Part shown: positions 33,680-43,516 of the stretch, piece after piece
Position numbering within the stretch: position 1 is the stretch's first letter
Layout of the letters: each line of letters begins with the position of its first letter
Assembly (NCBI RefSeq): GCF_023712425.1
Contig: NZ_JAMAYG010000001.1
Location: 1,009,395-1,073,394 of the forward strand
Length of the DNA stretch: 64,000 bases
Direction of reading: 5' to 3'
From: Rothia sp. P100
Lineage (GTDB): Bacteria > Actinomycetota > Actinomycetes > Actinomycetales > Micrococcaceae
Notes under the pieces: generated by a model
The model's input: only the letters and a program-made list of their open reading frames with translations
Database searches by the model: none
What the model was told of the DNA's origin: nothing
Made by a program: the position numbers and the translations under genes

Positions 33680-34165
33680 ATGGCGTCAGAAATTACCGTG
33701 ACAGTTCTGCGTTTTGCATTCTTGATTTTGCTGTGGCTCTTTGTGTTCATGGTTCTAGCTGCTTCGCGTCGTGATTTAGGCGTAGGCCGCAACGTGCGCA
33801 CCGCCAAAGCTTCAGCAGACACCGCGACACCTGACTCCCCAACGCCCCCGAGCGTCACCCCAGCGCCCCGGCCTCGCGCTACTCAGCTCGCTATCATTGA
33901 TGGGTCCCAGGCAGGGGTTATCATGCGCCTTGATGATCAGCCCGTCACCATGGGTCGCTCTTCAGATATTGAGGTGTCTTTGGAAGATGACTACGCCTCA
34001 GGCCACCATGCCCGCCTTTTCCCGCAGGGCTCCCGCTGGTTCCTTGAGGATCTGGGGTCTACCAATGGCACTTTCGTGGGTGAACAGCGCCTGACGCGTG
34101 CCACCCCCATTGAAGTAGGGCAGAATTTCCGTGTAGGCCGCACTACCATGCAGTTGAAAGCCTAA
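33680..34165 (+). CDS. fhaB: FhaB (FipA), membrane-anchored FHA protein
   Basis: 161 residues from ATG 33680, 3 bases after fhaA. An N-terminal transmembrane helix (FAFLILLWLFVFMVLAASRR) is followed by a linker, then an FHA domain from about residue 80: VTMGRSSDIEVSLED, ASGHHARLFPQG and EDLGSTNGTFVGEQRL. FHA proteins of this type bind Thr-phosphorylated division and wall proteins downstream of PknA/PknB. It lies 2 bases before pstP. Confidence 0.94.
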   Translation: MASEITVTVLRFAFLILLWLFVFMVLAASRRDLGVGRNVRTAKASADTATPDSPTPPSVTPAPRPRATQLAIIDGSQAGVIMRLDDQPVTMGRSSDIEVSLEDDYASGHHARLFPQGSRWFLEDLGSTNGTFVGEQRLTRATPIEVGQNFRVGRTTMQLKA

Positions 34166-34167
34166 GT

Positions 34168-35868
34168 ATGGGGATCGCTTTCCGCTTTGCCGCCCGCTCC
34201 GATGTGGGTAGGGTGCGCTCTAAAAATGACGATTCAGGCTACGCAGGCCACTACCTTGCGGTAGTTGCCGATGGCATGGGCGGGCACGTAGGCGGCGACG
34301 TCGCCTCGGCCACCACCGTGCTTGACCTAGCTCCCCTTGACCACGCAGGTTTCAACGGTAACGCTGGAGTTTACCTGGCCGATGAAATTGTGAACGCCAA
34401 CATCATCATGAATGAGCTGGTTGATCTCAACCCGCGCCTAGCAGGCATGGGGACCACCTGCACCGCCCTTCTCATTGATGGGGACCATATCGAGATGGCG
34501 CACATTGGTGACTCTCGTGCCTACCGTTTGCGGGGCGGGATCTTTGAGCAGGTCACCACCGATCACACTTTTGTACAGCGCCTCCTTCAGGAGGGGCGTA
34601 TCTCGCCCGAAGATGCAGCTCAGCACCCGCATAAGAACGTCATTATGCGGGTTCTGGGCGACGTAGATGCCTCCCCCGAGCTTGAGTTGCGCACCTTAGA
34701 TGCCCAAGTGGGCGAAAAGTGGATTCTTAGCTCCGATGGTCTGGACGCAGTGGTCTCGGTAGAAGAAATTGAGACAATGATGCGCTCCACCGATGACCTG
34801 GGGCAGATGACCGACCTCCTGGTCAATATGACGCTGGAGCGGGGGGCACCCGATAACGTCACGGTCATCGCTCTTTCGGTTATTGAAGAGGCATCTCTTT
34901 CTACAGCGGTGACCGCGCCTCAGCCCATTATTCCCGTGCGTAAGTACGGCATGGACGGCCAGCTAGTGGGTGTGCACCCCACGGTCGAGCAAGAGGCAGA
35001 AAGCAGCCCTACCGAGAGCACTGATGAAACCGTGAACGCCGGTTGGGAAGCATCTTCTGAGGATGAGGGTTCAGATGACCTTCACCACACCCCCTGGCGC
35101 CGCCGCCTCCCCCAGCACGCAAAGGCACGCAACGCTCTACGGCACGGCAAGTGGCGTGGTGAGTCCTTCTCGGATGGCGTTTTTAATGCCATGACCGTTC
35201 GGGCTGGCGTTGATAAGCCCGAGGACGCGATCATGGAACACCCCGATAGCCAGGAGTCCGAGCCTACCCCGGCGTCCGTCTTGCGCAGGGAGCTTGCCGA
35301 GCGCCCCCATGAGTTGGTGGGTGCTGCTGCTAATGCTACTCGGACGGGCATGATCCCGGCGGTAACAGCGCGCACCGCAGAAAATCTCGCTACCCTCTCT
35401 CATCAGGGGGATGCCGGGCTTGAGCCGGCCGAACTGCCAGAAGAGTTTAGGGCCGCTCTCAAGGAGGAGCACCCGGCGCCCCACCGCTGGCCTATGCGCC
35501 TTTTTGTGGCGGCATTAACCCTGGCTGTTGTAGCCGCTTCGGCCTCTATCTTCTTCTCTTGGACCAAGGACCAGTACTACGTGGGTGTTCAAGGTGAGCA
35601 GGTAGCTATCTTTAACGGGATTAATCAGAACTTAGGGCCCTTTACTTTGCACAGTGTGGTTGAAGAAACTGACGTGAAGGTCAGCGACCTACCGGAGTTT
35701 TCTCAGTCCCTCCTTAACGGCACCATCACGGTCAGTAGCCAAGAAGAGGCGCAACAAGTGGTGGAGAATTTGCGGGAACAATTACCTGCTCGGGTTACCC
35801 CCGGCACCGTGACAACCGCAACCCCAACGCCTCAGCCCAGCGCCACTGAAGGAGGTAGCGGTGAATAA
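34168..35868 (+). CDS. pstP: PstP, PP2C-type Ser/Thr phosphatase
   Basis: 566 residues. The PP2C catalytic domain covers residues 1-240: RSKNDDSGYAG, VADGMGGHVGGDVAS, AHIGDSRAYRLRGG, and SSDGLDAVV, with RGAPDNVTVI as the last metal motif. A long hydrophilic section follows, then a transmembrane helix near residue 448 (MRLFVAALTLAVVAASASIF) and a short extracellular domain with a Thr/Pro-rich tail. It removes phosphate from PknA/PknB and their targets. The stop overlaps the rodA start by 8 bases. The hydrophilic section is longer than in mycobacterial PstP. Confidence 0.94.
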   Translation: MGIAFRFAARSDVGRVRSKNDDSGYAGHYLAVVADGMGGHVGGDVASATTVLDLAPLDHAGFNGNAGVYLADEIVNANIIMNELVDLNPRLAGMGTTCTALLIDGDHIEMAHIGDSRAYRLRGGIFEQVTTDHTFVQRLLQEGRISPEDAAQHPHKNVIMRVLGDVDASPELELRTLDAQVGEKWILSSDGLDAVVSVEEIETMMRSTDDLGQMTDLLVNMTLERGAPDNVTVIALSVIEEASLSTAVTAPQPIIPVRKYGMDGQLVGVHPTVEQEAESSPTESTDETVNAGWEASSEDEGSDDLHHTPWRRRLPQHAKARNALRHGKWRGESFSDGVFNAMTVRAGVDKPEDAIMEHPDSQESEPTPASVLRRELAERPHELVGAAANATRTGMIPAVTARTAENLATLSHQGDAGLEPAELPEEFRAALKEEHPAPHRWPMRLFVAALTLAVVAASASIFFSWTKDQYYVGVQGEQVAIFNGINQNLGPFTLHSVVEETDVKVSDLPEFSQSLLNGTITVSSQEEAQQVVENLREQLPARVTPGTVTTATPTPQPSATEGGSGE

Positions 35869-37309
35869 AGCATCGACAGTTTCACGCGTGGATACACCGC
35901 GCTCTCGCCGGCTTACCGAGCTGCTTCTAACGCTGTGCGCAATAGCTCTGTGCCCCATTTCTATGTACCTCATTGACCCTGATCGTGCAGTTGAGAACCG
36001 CATGTGGTTGCAGGCTCTGCTGGTGCAGGGGGTGGGTGCGCTTATCTTGCATGCGGTGATGTACCTGCGTGCTCGTTACGCCGATCCTTTTATTCTGCCT
36101 CTTGCTGTGGCTCTTAACGGTCTGGGGCTGGCAATGATTTACCGTATTGACCTCACTACCCCGGCCAATGCGGGTGCCATGCAGCTGATGTGGACGGGCC
36201 TGGCGATGGTGGTCTCAGCCGTTGTGCTCTTCTTTTTGCGGGATCATAAAATCCTTTTGAAGGTCACCTACATCTCCCTTCTAGCGTCAGTACTCTTGCT
36301 AATCTTGCCTCTCATGCCCTTCCTGGGTCTTGAGATTAATGGTGCAAGAATTTGGATTTCTGTGGGTGGCAGAACTTTCCAGCCCGGCGAACTAGCCAAA
36401 ATAACTTTGGCTATATTCTTTGCTGGCTATCTATCAACGCATCGAGATCTTATTCTTCTGGCGGGTAAAAAAATTGGCCCGGTACGCTTACCCCGCTTCA
36501 GGGATATGGCACCCATGGTGGTCGCCTGGCTCATCAGCCTAGCGGTACTGGTTTTCCAGCGCGATTTGGGCTCCGCCATTCTCTTCTTTGGTATCTTCCT
36601 AGTGATGCTCTACCTGGCGACCGGCCGTCTGACCTGGGTCGCTCTGGGCTTACTCTTCGTGGTGGCGGGAGGCCTCCTGGCCTACAACTACATCTCCCAT
36701 GTGCACTACCGCATCAACGCTTGGACGCATGCCTTTGAGCCGGAAATCTATAACCAGCCCCTGGGTGGTTCGGGGCAGATTGTGCAGGGCCTCTTCGGGC
36801 TAGCTTCGGGAGGTCTCTTTGGGCGCGGCTGGGGCAACGGACGCCCGGACCTGGTCTCATATTCCAACTCAGACATGATTATTACTGCCCTGGGTGAAGA
36901 ACTAGGTCTCATGGGCCTGGGTGCAATTCTCATGCTTTTTCTGCTCCTGATATCGCGAGGGTTCCGCGCAGCTCTTGGCACCCGCGATGCCTTCGGTAAG
37001 CTCCTTGCTGCGGGTTTCTCGGCGTTGATGGTCATCCAGCTTTTTGTGGTCATTGGAGGTGTAACCCGCCTGATTCCCCTCACCGGTCTCACCACCCCCT
37101 TCATGTCAGCGGGTGGCTCGTCCTTGCTCTCTAACTGGATTATCGTAGCCATCCTGCTCGCTATCTCCCACGCAGCGCGTGCACCCCACGTGGTAGAAGC
37201 CTTCGATAGCGCTGACAGCGTTGACTACAGCGGCAGCGAAGCAGACGGAGCAACCTCAGTTATCTCTCGTATCACCGACTCCACCACACCACAGGGAGGT
37301 AGAGGATGA
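35861..37309 (+). CDS. rodA: RodA/FtsW-type peptidoglycan glycosyltransferase
   Basis: 482 residues from GTG 35861 (GGAGG at 35851). SEDS-family polytopic protein with about ten membrane helices. Diagnostic parts are GARIWISVGGRTFQPGELAK, VFQRDLGSAILFFGIFLVML, and GLASGGLFGRGWGNG, ending LIPLTGLTTPFMSAGGSSLL. It polymerises lipid II for elongation and septation together with the cognate PBP encoded next. ATGA overlap with pbpA (37306) gives coupled synthesis of the pair. Confidence 0.94.
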   Translation: MNKASTVSRVDTPRSRRLTELLLTLCAIALCPISMYLIDPDRAVENRMWLQALLVQGVGALILHAVMYLRARYADPFILPLAVALNGLGLAMIYRIDLTTPANAGAMQLMWTGLAMVVSAVVLFFLRDHKILLKVTYISLLASVLLLILPLMPFLGLEINGARIWISVGGRTFQPGELAKITLAIFFAGYLSTHRDLILLAGKKIGPVRLPRFRDMAPMVVAWLISLAVLVFQRDLGSAILFFGIFLVMLYLATGRLTWVALGLLFVVAGGLLAYNYISHVHYRINAWTHAFEPEIYNQPLGGSGQIVQGLFGLASGGLFGRGWGNGRPDLVSYSNSDMIITALGEELGLMGLGAILMLFLLLISRGFRAALGTRDAFGKLLAAGFSALMVIQLFVVIGGVTRLIPLTGLTTPFMSAGGSSLLSNWIIVAILLAISHAARAPHVVEAFDSADSVDYSGSEADGATSVISRITDSTTPQGGRG

Positions 37310-38742
37310 ATACAGCAATCCGTAGAGCTTGGATCGCGTCGGCTTGCATCTTTGTTTTACTGCTAGGAACGCTTACCTATGTTCAGTTCTTTGACTCAAA
37401 GGATCTGCAAGCTAATGCATGGAACTCCCGCACTCTTTATGAGAGCTACGGTTCTCAGCGCGGCTCAATTGTGGTGGACGGTGTTGAAGTTGCCGTCTCT
37501 GTGGAGTCAAATGATGGGTATGCTTTCCAGCGCACCTATCCACAGGCTGATATTTACGCGGGCTTAACGGGGTATTTCTCATCGATCTACGGGGCTACCG
37601 GTCTGGAGTCTGCCATGGACGAGCAGCTCTCGGGTAACTCTGATGCTCAATTCTATGACCGTATAGCTCAAATGTTCACTGGTAATACCGCTGCCGGCGC
37701 GAGTGTTGAGCTCACGATTGATGGGGAGCTTCAGCAGCTGTCTTATAACCTCTTACAGGGGCATAAGGGCTCTATCGTTGCTCTGAACCCCAAGACCGGT
37801 GAGGTTTTGGCTATGGTATCGAGTCCTTCCTACGACCCTAATGTGCTGGCCTCACACAATGCAGAGCCGGTTATTGCAGAGTACGCAGCACTGAATGAAG
37901 ACCCCGACCGGCCCCTCTACAACCGTGCCATTGCGGGCGACACCTACGCACCGGCGTCCACCTTCAAAATCATTGACGCGGTAGCCGCCCTTGAGTCCGG
38001 TGAGTACACGGCTGATTCGGTCATCCCCAACCCCCAGAACCTTAGCCTGCCCAACACCGATGTCACTTTGCCTAACTACCTGGGCGGTAATTGCACAGCT
38101 CGTAGTGAGGCAACGATTGAATGGGCTTTCGCGCAATCCTGCAACACGCCCTTCGCGCAAATTGCGATGAAGGTGGGGCAAGAGCAAATTGCGCAGACCG
38201 CCCAGAATTTTGGGTACGGGCAAGATCTTTCAATTCCTCTTACCGTCTCTCAATCTGTTTTCCCCACTAACATGGAAGATAGCCAGTTAGCACTCGCTTC
38301 TATCGGTCAGTACGATGTAAAAACAACCCCCCTGCAGGTGGCGATGACCAGTGCAGCTATTGCCAATGAAGGGGTGCAAATGAAACCCAACCTGATTCGT
38401 TCGGTCAAGTCGCATAACCTGAGTTCGCTCTACGATTTCTCAGCTGAGCAGTTGCGCCGCTCCACTTCCCCTGCGGTAGCTCATCAGGTGAGAGATTGGA
38501 TGGTTAATTCGGTGGATCACGGAATTGCTGCGGGGGCCAGTGTCGACGGGGTCTCTGTCGGCGGTAAAACCGGAACAGCTGAGACAGGTACCGACACGGT
38601 TAACTCCTGGTTTACAGGTTTTGCTCCCGCGGATGACCCCCAGGTGGCAATCGCGGTAGTGTATGAAGATGTAGATACTACAACTGGATCGCAGCTTTCG
38701 ACGAGTGCGGCCCAGCAAATTTTTGAGGCGGTGTTGAACTAG
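37306..38742 (+). CDS. pbpA: class B penicillin-binding protein PbpA
   Basis: 478 residues; starts inside the rodA stop codon. N-terminal membrane anchor [19 protein letters not shown], then a dimerisation region and the transpeptidase domain. The active-site triad is visible: the serine SxxK in [12 protein letters not shown], the SxN in [11 protein letters not shown], and KTG in [10 protein letters not shown]. It cross-links the glycan made by RodA outside the membrane. Shares a base pair boundary with pknA (the stop overlaps GTG 38742). Confidence 0.94.
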   Translation: MNTAIRRAWIASACIFVLLLGTLTYVQFFDSKDLQANAWNSRTLYESYGSQRGSIVVDGVEVAVSVESNDGYAFQRTYPQADIYAGLTGYFSSIYGATGLESAMDEQLSGNSDAQFYDRIAQMFTGNTAAGASVELTIDGELQQLSYNLLQGHKGSIVALNPKTGEVLAMVSSPSYDPNVLASHNAEPVIAEYAALNEDPDRPLYNRAIAGDTYAPASTFKIIDAVAALESGEYTADSVIPNPQNLSLPNTDVTLPNYLGGNCTARSEATIEWAFAQSCNTPFAQIAMKVGQEQIAQTAQNFGYGQDLSIPLTVSQSVFPTNMEDSQLALASIGQYDVKTTPLQVAMTSAAIANEGVQMKPNLIRSVKSHNLSSLYDFSAEQLRRSTSPAVAHQVRDWMVNSVDHGIAAGASVDGVSVGGKTGTAETGTDTVNSWFTGFAPADDPQVAIAVVYEDVDTTTGSQLSTSAAQQIFEAVLN

Positions 38743-40469
38743 TGAGGCCTTCGGTAGATATGACTTTGGGCGGTCGCTACACTCTGACCGAACGTATCGC
38801 GATTGGCGGTATGGGTGAGGTGTGGAAGGCTCGCGATAAGGTGCTAGGCCGCATCGTCGCCGTAAAAATTCTGAAAGAGGAATATACGGGAGATCCCGGC
38901 TTCCTTGAACGTTTCCGCGCTGAGGCGCGCCATACAGCTCTTCTTAACCACCCCGGAGTGGCTAATGTCTTTGACTATGGCGAAGAAGACGGTTCAGCCT
39001 ATCTGGTGATGGAGCTGGTACCCGGAGACCCTCTTTCTACCATCATTGAGCGGGATAAGAAGCTTCCCGCCGACCGCATCCTCAACATCATGGCTCAGAG
39101 CGCCCGCGCGCTTGCTGCAGCCCACGCTCAGGGGCTGGTGCACCGCGACGTCAAACCCGGCAACCTGATTGTCACTCCGGACGAACGCGTTAAGGTCACC
39201 GACTTCGGTATCGCGCGTTTGGCGGACCAGGTACCTCTCACCGCTACCGGTCAGGTCATGGGTACTGCCCAGTATCTTGCACCGGAGCAGGCAACAGGGC
39301 AGCAGGCAACGGCGTCTTCTGACATGTACTCTTTGGGTATTATCGGCTACGAGTGCTTGGCAGGTAAACGACCCTTCACCGGTGAGTCACAGATTGCTAT
39401 TGCGCTAGCGCAGGTCAATGATCCGCCCCCTGCCCTGCCTAGGGACGTCCCCGCGCCAGCAGCTGCTCTCATTATGTGTCTGCTGTCCAAGGATCCCGCC
39501 GAGCGCCCGGAAACGGCAACCGCTCTCGCTTCAGCTATCGATGCGATTCGCCGCCGCGATATGCCTGCAGCGCTTAAGGCTGTCCCTTCTTTGAGCAAGT
39601 TCCTCCCCCAGGGTGCAGATGGGGACGCCACGGCGGTCATTACTGCCCCTACGGCTGTCTCCCCTACTGCGGCACGGTTTGGCACGGGTGCGCAGTTTGA
39701 GCCTGAGCCCACAACTGCGCGTGTTCCTGCGTCCCAGCCCGTTCAGAGCTATAGGAGTGAACCTCCAAAGAAAAAAAGTCCCTGGGGTTGGGTATCTTTG
39801 GTGCTCGCCCTACTGCTGGTGGCTGCAATTGTTTGGTTCGTCCTTTTCAATGCTTCAAATTCCACCGGCACCACAGAAACTCCGCCCACCGCATCTGGCA
39901 CAATTTCAACGGTCAATGCCTCGCCGACACCTACAGCTGAAAGCACGGAGACCGAGAAGCAGCGGGTTGATATCGACAACGCCTACTTTGAGGGAAGGCC
40001 GCTTGATGCCGTAGTCAGCGAACTCACCACTATGGGATTCTCTACCCGTACCACCGGCGTTACCTCCGATAAACCTGTTGATACCGTTCTCTCAGTTTCA
40101 CCGACCGGCAGCGTGCAAGTGGGGGAAACTATCACTATTCAGTACTCTGCGGGGCCACAGTCTGTGACACTACCGAGTAACCTGGAGGGTATGACTTCTG
40201 ATGAGGCTGCCACGGCGATCACTGCCCTTGGTGTGAATGTCCAGCTTCATTTTGAGGAAACCACGAGTGCTACTGCGGGTACCGTCTTGCGCACCTCCCC
40301 CACGTCCGGGTCTCGAGTTGAGGTGGGCAGTAGCGTCAATATTTATGTCGCTCGGGCACCGACCCCTGAGCCCAGTGCGTCATCGCAGCCAGCAACAGAA
40401 GACGTCTCTACAGCAGATAGCGAATCAACGCCTAGCTCTACACCGAGCAGCGCAGAGACCGGTAACTAA
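38742..40469 (+). CDS. pknA: PknA-type Ser/Thr kinase with two PASTA-like repeats
   Basis: 575 residues from GTG 38742, directly at the pbpA stop. Kinase domain, residues 10-275: [41 protein letters not shown] and the [11 protein letters not shown] activation end. A Pro-rich linker, a transmembrane helix near 350 ([20 protein letters not shown]) and about 210 extracellular residues follow. The latter hold two PASTA-like units ([38 protein letters not shown]). Mycobacterial PknA has no PASTA, so this copy can sense wall material itself (inference). Operon position supports pknA rather than pknB. Confidence 0.88.
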   Translation: MRPSVDMTLGGRYTLTERIAIGGMGEVWKARDKVLGRIVAVKILKEEYTGDPGFLERFRAEARHTALLNHPGVANVFDYGEEDGSAYLVMELVPGDPLSTIIERDKKLPADRILNIMAQSARALAAAHAQGLVHRDVKPGNLIVTPDERVKVTDFGIARLADQVPLTATGQVMGTAQYLAPEQATGQQATASSDMYSLGIIGYECLAGKRPFTGESQIAIALAQVNDPPPALPRDVPAPAAALIMCLLSKDPAERPETATALASAIDAIRRRDMPAALKAVPSLSKFLPQGADGDATAVITAPTAVSPTAARFGTGAQFEPEPTTARVPASQPVQSYRSEPPKKKSPWGWVSLVLALLLVAAIVWFVLFNASNSTGTTETPPTASGTISTVNASPTPTAESTETEKQRVDIDNAYFEGRPLDAVVSELTTMGFSTRTTGVTSDKPVDTVLSVSPTGSVQVGETITIQYSAGPQSVTLPSNLEGMTSDEAATAITALGVNVQLHFEETTSATAGTVLRTSPTSGSRVEVGSSVNIYVARAPTPEPSASSQPATEDVSTADSESTPSSTPSSAETGN

Positions 40470-40480
40470 GTCCACCGAAG

Positions 40481-42469
40481 ATGGGTGAATACATGGACCA
40501 GCAGGTTCCCACAACAATCGATGAGCGCTATGAAGTTGGCTCTGTCATTGGCTCGGGCGCGATGGCAACTGTCTATGAGGCAATTGATACTCGGCTGGGT
40601 CGTAAGGTTGCGCTGAAGGTTTTGCGCGCTGAGCACGCTCAGGACGCGATTTTTCGCGCTCGTTTCCAGCGAGAAGCTGAGGCTGTGGCTGCTCTGAACC
40701 ATCACTCCATTGTGGGTGTGTACGATACCGGGGCGTTTGAGGCTACGGCCGGTAGCTCTACTGTCTCCGTACCCTTCATGGTGATGGAACTGGTGCAGGG
40801 AACAACCCTACGGGAGCTTTTGGCACAGGGAGCTGTCACTCAGTCTGATGCCATTAACTACGGCGTCCAGATTCTAGAGGCTTTGGAATATAGTCACGGG
40901 GCAGGCATCATCCACCGCGATATTAAGCCGGCTAATGTCATGGTGCTCCCCCAGACGCCTGAGGATGTTTCCCTCGGTGATCCGGGTCAGGTGAAAGTCA
41001 TGGACTTTGGTATCGCGCGAGCTGCCGAGGAGGCAGGCGAGACGCTCACCAAGGCCAATACTGTGATGGGGACCGCACGCTACATCTCCCCTGAGCAGGC
41101 ACGCGGTGAGACGGTAGATGCCCGCAGTGATGTGTATTCTGCTGCTTGCGTTATCTATGAGATGCTAGCTGGCCGTTCGCCATTTGATGCGCCCACCAAT
41201 GTAGAACTGGCGGGTAAGCACCTGAGTGAAATTCCTCAGCCCCCGAGCGCCTTTGCTGATAATCTAACACCCGCTCTAGATCACGTGGTTTTAAAGGGTC
41301 TTAGCAAAAATACTTCCGACCGGTATCAAAGTGCCGCACAGTTCAGCGCCGACCTCAAGAATGCCGCTTCAGGAATATCTGCAGGTGGGGTAGATGATGA
41401 CCCCACCGAAGCAACCACAGTATTCGCAGCTACTGGCCTGGGCGCTGTGGCTGCTGGTGCTACCGCTACCGGTCGCAATCGCGAAACTGAAGAAGCCGGT
41501 CTTGGTAGTTTCTTCGACTCGGCACAGGCAGAGTACACCGACGAGGAGCTCTACGGGTACGGTTATGGGCAAGACCCCGAAACCGCCCGCAAGAAGCGCC
41601 GCCGCAGTGCCTGGGGTAAGGCTCTGACCACCCTGCTAATTCTTCTGCTTGCAGCTTTCGGTATCGGCTCAGTGCTTTATTACAATGCCAAGCTCAACGA
41701 GGTTGAGAAGCACATGATTCCTGCGGTACAGGGGATGACTCAGGCGGAGGCAGAAACCACCCTGCGCAACCTGAATTACACTTTGAAGTTTGAAGAGGAA
41801 CATTCGGACGAGATTGAAAAGGGCAGGGTCATCAAGACTTCGCCTGTGACCGGTCTAGAGGCTGAAGAGGGTACCGAAATCACGGTGACCGTTTCATCCG
41901 GTCCGTCCATGCTTACCGTGCCCAGCAACCTTGAGGGGCAGAGCGAGCAGTATGTCCGTGAGGCTCTGGCTGAGGCTGGTTTTGTGGCTGGACGTACCAC
42001 CACGGTCAATAGCGCCACGGTGCCCAATGGCATGGTGGTGGGGGTTAATCCGGCGTCTGATGAGATGGCTCCTGCCGAGTCAACCGTTGATATCATTCTG
42101 TCGAACGGCAAGGTGGTAGTTCCCGGCCTTGTCGGTCTCACTCGTGATCAGGCAATTGCCACCCTCACCGGCCCTGACACCCTGCTGAGCACCAATATTG
42201 AGAATGTCACTACCGCTTCTCAACCTGCTGGAACCGTCATCTCTCAAAGTGCGGCTGCAGGAACTCTCATTGAACAGGGATCTACGGTAACCATCCGTGT
42301 GGCAGTCGCTCCGGCTCCCACGGTTGCACCCTCCGCGGTGACGTCAACGCCCTCCGCTAGCACGCAGCCTACAACACCGGCTACCCCGACGCCCAGTAGC
42401 CAGTCTGAAAAGCCTCAAGAGGAGGCTGATCAGCCCTCTGCTGAGTCCTCCGATGCCGGTGACCAATAA
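40481..42469 (+). CDS. pknB: PknB-type Ser/Thr kinase with three PASTA repeats
   Basis: 662 residues from ATG 40481; ATG 40493 in the same frame is an alternative. The kinase domain has VIGSGAMATVYEA, VALKVL, IIHRDIKPANVMV, VMDFGIARAAE and MGTARYISPEQA. It is followed by a linker, a transmembrane helix near 385 (ALTTLLILLLAAFGIGSVLY), and three PASTA units starting near MIPAVQGMTQAEAE, TVPSNLEGQSEQY and VVPGLVGLTRDQA. The tail is Ser/Thr/Pro-rich. PASTA repeats bind muropeptides or lipid II. It closes the operon before the terminator at 42499. Confidence 0.95.
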   Translation: MGEYMDQQVPTTIDERYEVGSVIGSGAMATVYEAIDTRLGRKVALKVLRAEHAQDAIFRARFQREAEAVAALNHHSIVGVYDTGAFEATAGSSTVSVPFMVMELVQGTTLRELLAQGAVTQSDAINYGVQILEALEYSHGAGIIHRDIKPANVMVLPQTPEDVSLGDPGQVKVMDFGIARAAEEAGETLTKANTVMGTARYISPEQARGETVDARSDVYSAACVIYEMLAGRSPFDAPTNVELAGKHLSEIPQPPSAFADNLTPALDHVVLKGLSKNTSDRYQSAAQFSADLKNAASGISAGGVDDDPTEATTVFAATGLGAVAAGATATGRNRETEEAGLGSFFDSAQAEYTDEELYGYGYGQDPETARKKRRRSAWGKALTTLLILLLAAFGIGSVLYYNAKLNEVEKHMIPAVQGMTQAEAETTLRNLNYTLKFEEEHSDEIEKGRVIKTSPVTGLEAEEGTEITVTVSSGPSMLTVPSNLEGQSEQYVREALAEAGFVAGRTTTVNSATVPNGMVVGVNPASDEMAPAESTVDIILSNGKVVVPGLVGLTRDQAIATLTGPDTLLSTNIENVTTASQPAGTVISQSAAAGTLIEQGSTVTIRVAVAPAPTVAPSAVTSTPSASTQPTTPATPTPSSQSEKPQEEADQPSAESSDAGDQ

Positions 42470-42498
42470 GGACCCCGACAACTGGCCAACATCATATA

Positions 42499-42537
42499 AA
42501 GGCCCGCCCTCGTGCATGAGGGCGGGCCTTATTTTTT
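42499..42537. terminator. terminator of the fhaA-pknB operon
   Basis: AAGGCCCGCCCTC (42499-42511) pairs perfectly with GAGGGCGGGCCTT (42518-42530) around GTGCAT and runs into ATTTTTT. It also lies downstream of the convergent pabA gene and can serve both. Confidence 0.92.
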
Positions 42538-42576
42538 GGTAAAGCGTGCGCTTAGTCGAAGAGGCTGAGGTAATAG

Positions 42577-43212
42577 TTAGGAGGTAATGAGCGGCGAGAG
42601 CTGAGCTCCACGGCCTGCCGCTCCTTCTAGCCCCACCCCTTCTAGCCAGTTGCCCAGCATGAGGTAGCCGCCTTCGGTGAGCACAGATTCGGGGTGAAAT
42701 TGCACCCCGTGCAGGGGGGCGGTTTTATGGCGTAGACCCATAATAATCCCGTTCTCTGTCTGAGCGGTCACTGAAAGTTCTGCAGGGAGGGTGGCTGGTT
42801 CCACCGCGAGGGAGTGGTAGCGGGTGGCGGTAAAGGGGCTGTGCAAATCTTTGAAGACAGATTCCCCCTCGTGCGTTACCTGCGAGGTTTTGCCGTGCAT
42901 CAGCTCGGGAGCGTGGGCTACTACACCACCAAAAGCTTCTGCGATCGCCTGGTGGCCCAGGCAGACGCCCAAAAGGGGCTTCTGAGAGCTTTCAGCCCAG
43001 CGAATGACATCGATGATGACCCCGGCTTCAGCGGGGTTGCCCGGCCCTGGGGAAACAAGTACACCGTCATGGGTCTTTGCGAGTGCGATGGTCTCCTTGA
43101 GATCGAGTTCATCATTACGGATGACCGTGGTTTCAGCACCTAGTTGCTGTAGGTAGCCCACCAGGGTGAAAACGAAGCTGTCGTAGTTATCGATGACAAG
43201 AATTTTGGTCAT
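42577..43212 (-). CDS. pabA: glutamine amidotransferase subunit of aminodeoxychorismate/anthranilate synthase
   Basis: 211 residues from ATG 43212 (GAAAGGG upstream). Class I glutaminase: VSPGPGNPAEAG, the catalytic Cys in LLGVCLGHQAI, and the His-Glu pair in VQFHPESVL. It supplies ammonia for 4-amino-4-deoxychorismate (folate) or anthranilate. TrpG and PabA cannot be separated by sequence here. In actinobacteria this gene is normally found just after pknB, as here, and often serves as pabA or a dual-use subunit. Confidence 0.88.
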   Translation of the reverse strand: MTKILVIDNYDSFVFTLVGYLQQLGAETTVIRNDELDLKETIALAKTHDGVLVSPGPGNPAEAGVIIDVIRWAESSQKPLLGVCLGHQAIAEAFGGVVAHAPELMHGKTSQVTHEGESVFKDLHSPFTATRYHSLAVEPATLPAELSVTAQTENGIIMGLRHKTAPLHGVQFHPESVLTEGGYLMLGNWLEGVGLEGAAGRGAQLSPLITS

Positions 43213-43293
43213 GGGTGTGGCCCTTTCGTTCTGACCCGATTTTATCGCATGCTGTACTGCACCTGTGCTCAGGAAGGGCCTCAGATGCTGAAT

Positions 43294-43461
43294 CTAGTGC
43301 ACCTGGTCGATGGTGACGTCCGTATTGAAGGGGCTGTACTGCTCAAAATGCGGGAAGGCGTATTCCATCAGGGCGTAAATGACAACCAGGAGAAGCGCGA
43401 TGGCTGTGATGATGCGGAGCCACAGAGGGCCGGGTAGGTGGCGGAAGATCCATCCGTACAT
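43294..43461 (-). CDS. small single-pass membrane protein between pabA and sortase
   Basis: 55 residues from ATG 43461 (TTGGAG upstream), shorter than any annotated family I can name. One helix, LWLRIITAIALLLVVIYALM, is followed by EYAFPHFEQYSPFNTD. Small proteins with this PLWLRI-helix-F-SPF pattern sit beside sortase genes in other actinobacteria as I recall. It lies 55 bases behind the sortase stop in the same direction and is probably cotranscribed. Confidence 0.7.
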   Translation of the reverse strand: MYGWIFRHLPGPLWLRIITAIALLLVVIYALMEYAFPHFEQYSPFNTDVTIDQVH

Positions 43462-43516
43462 AAGAAAACTCCAAGGGTGAGTGGCTGTTGTGGCACGTTC
43501 TTTACCGAGCGATTTT

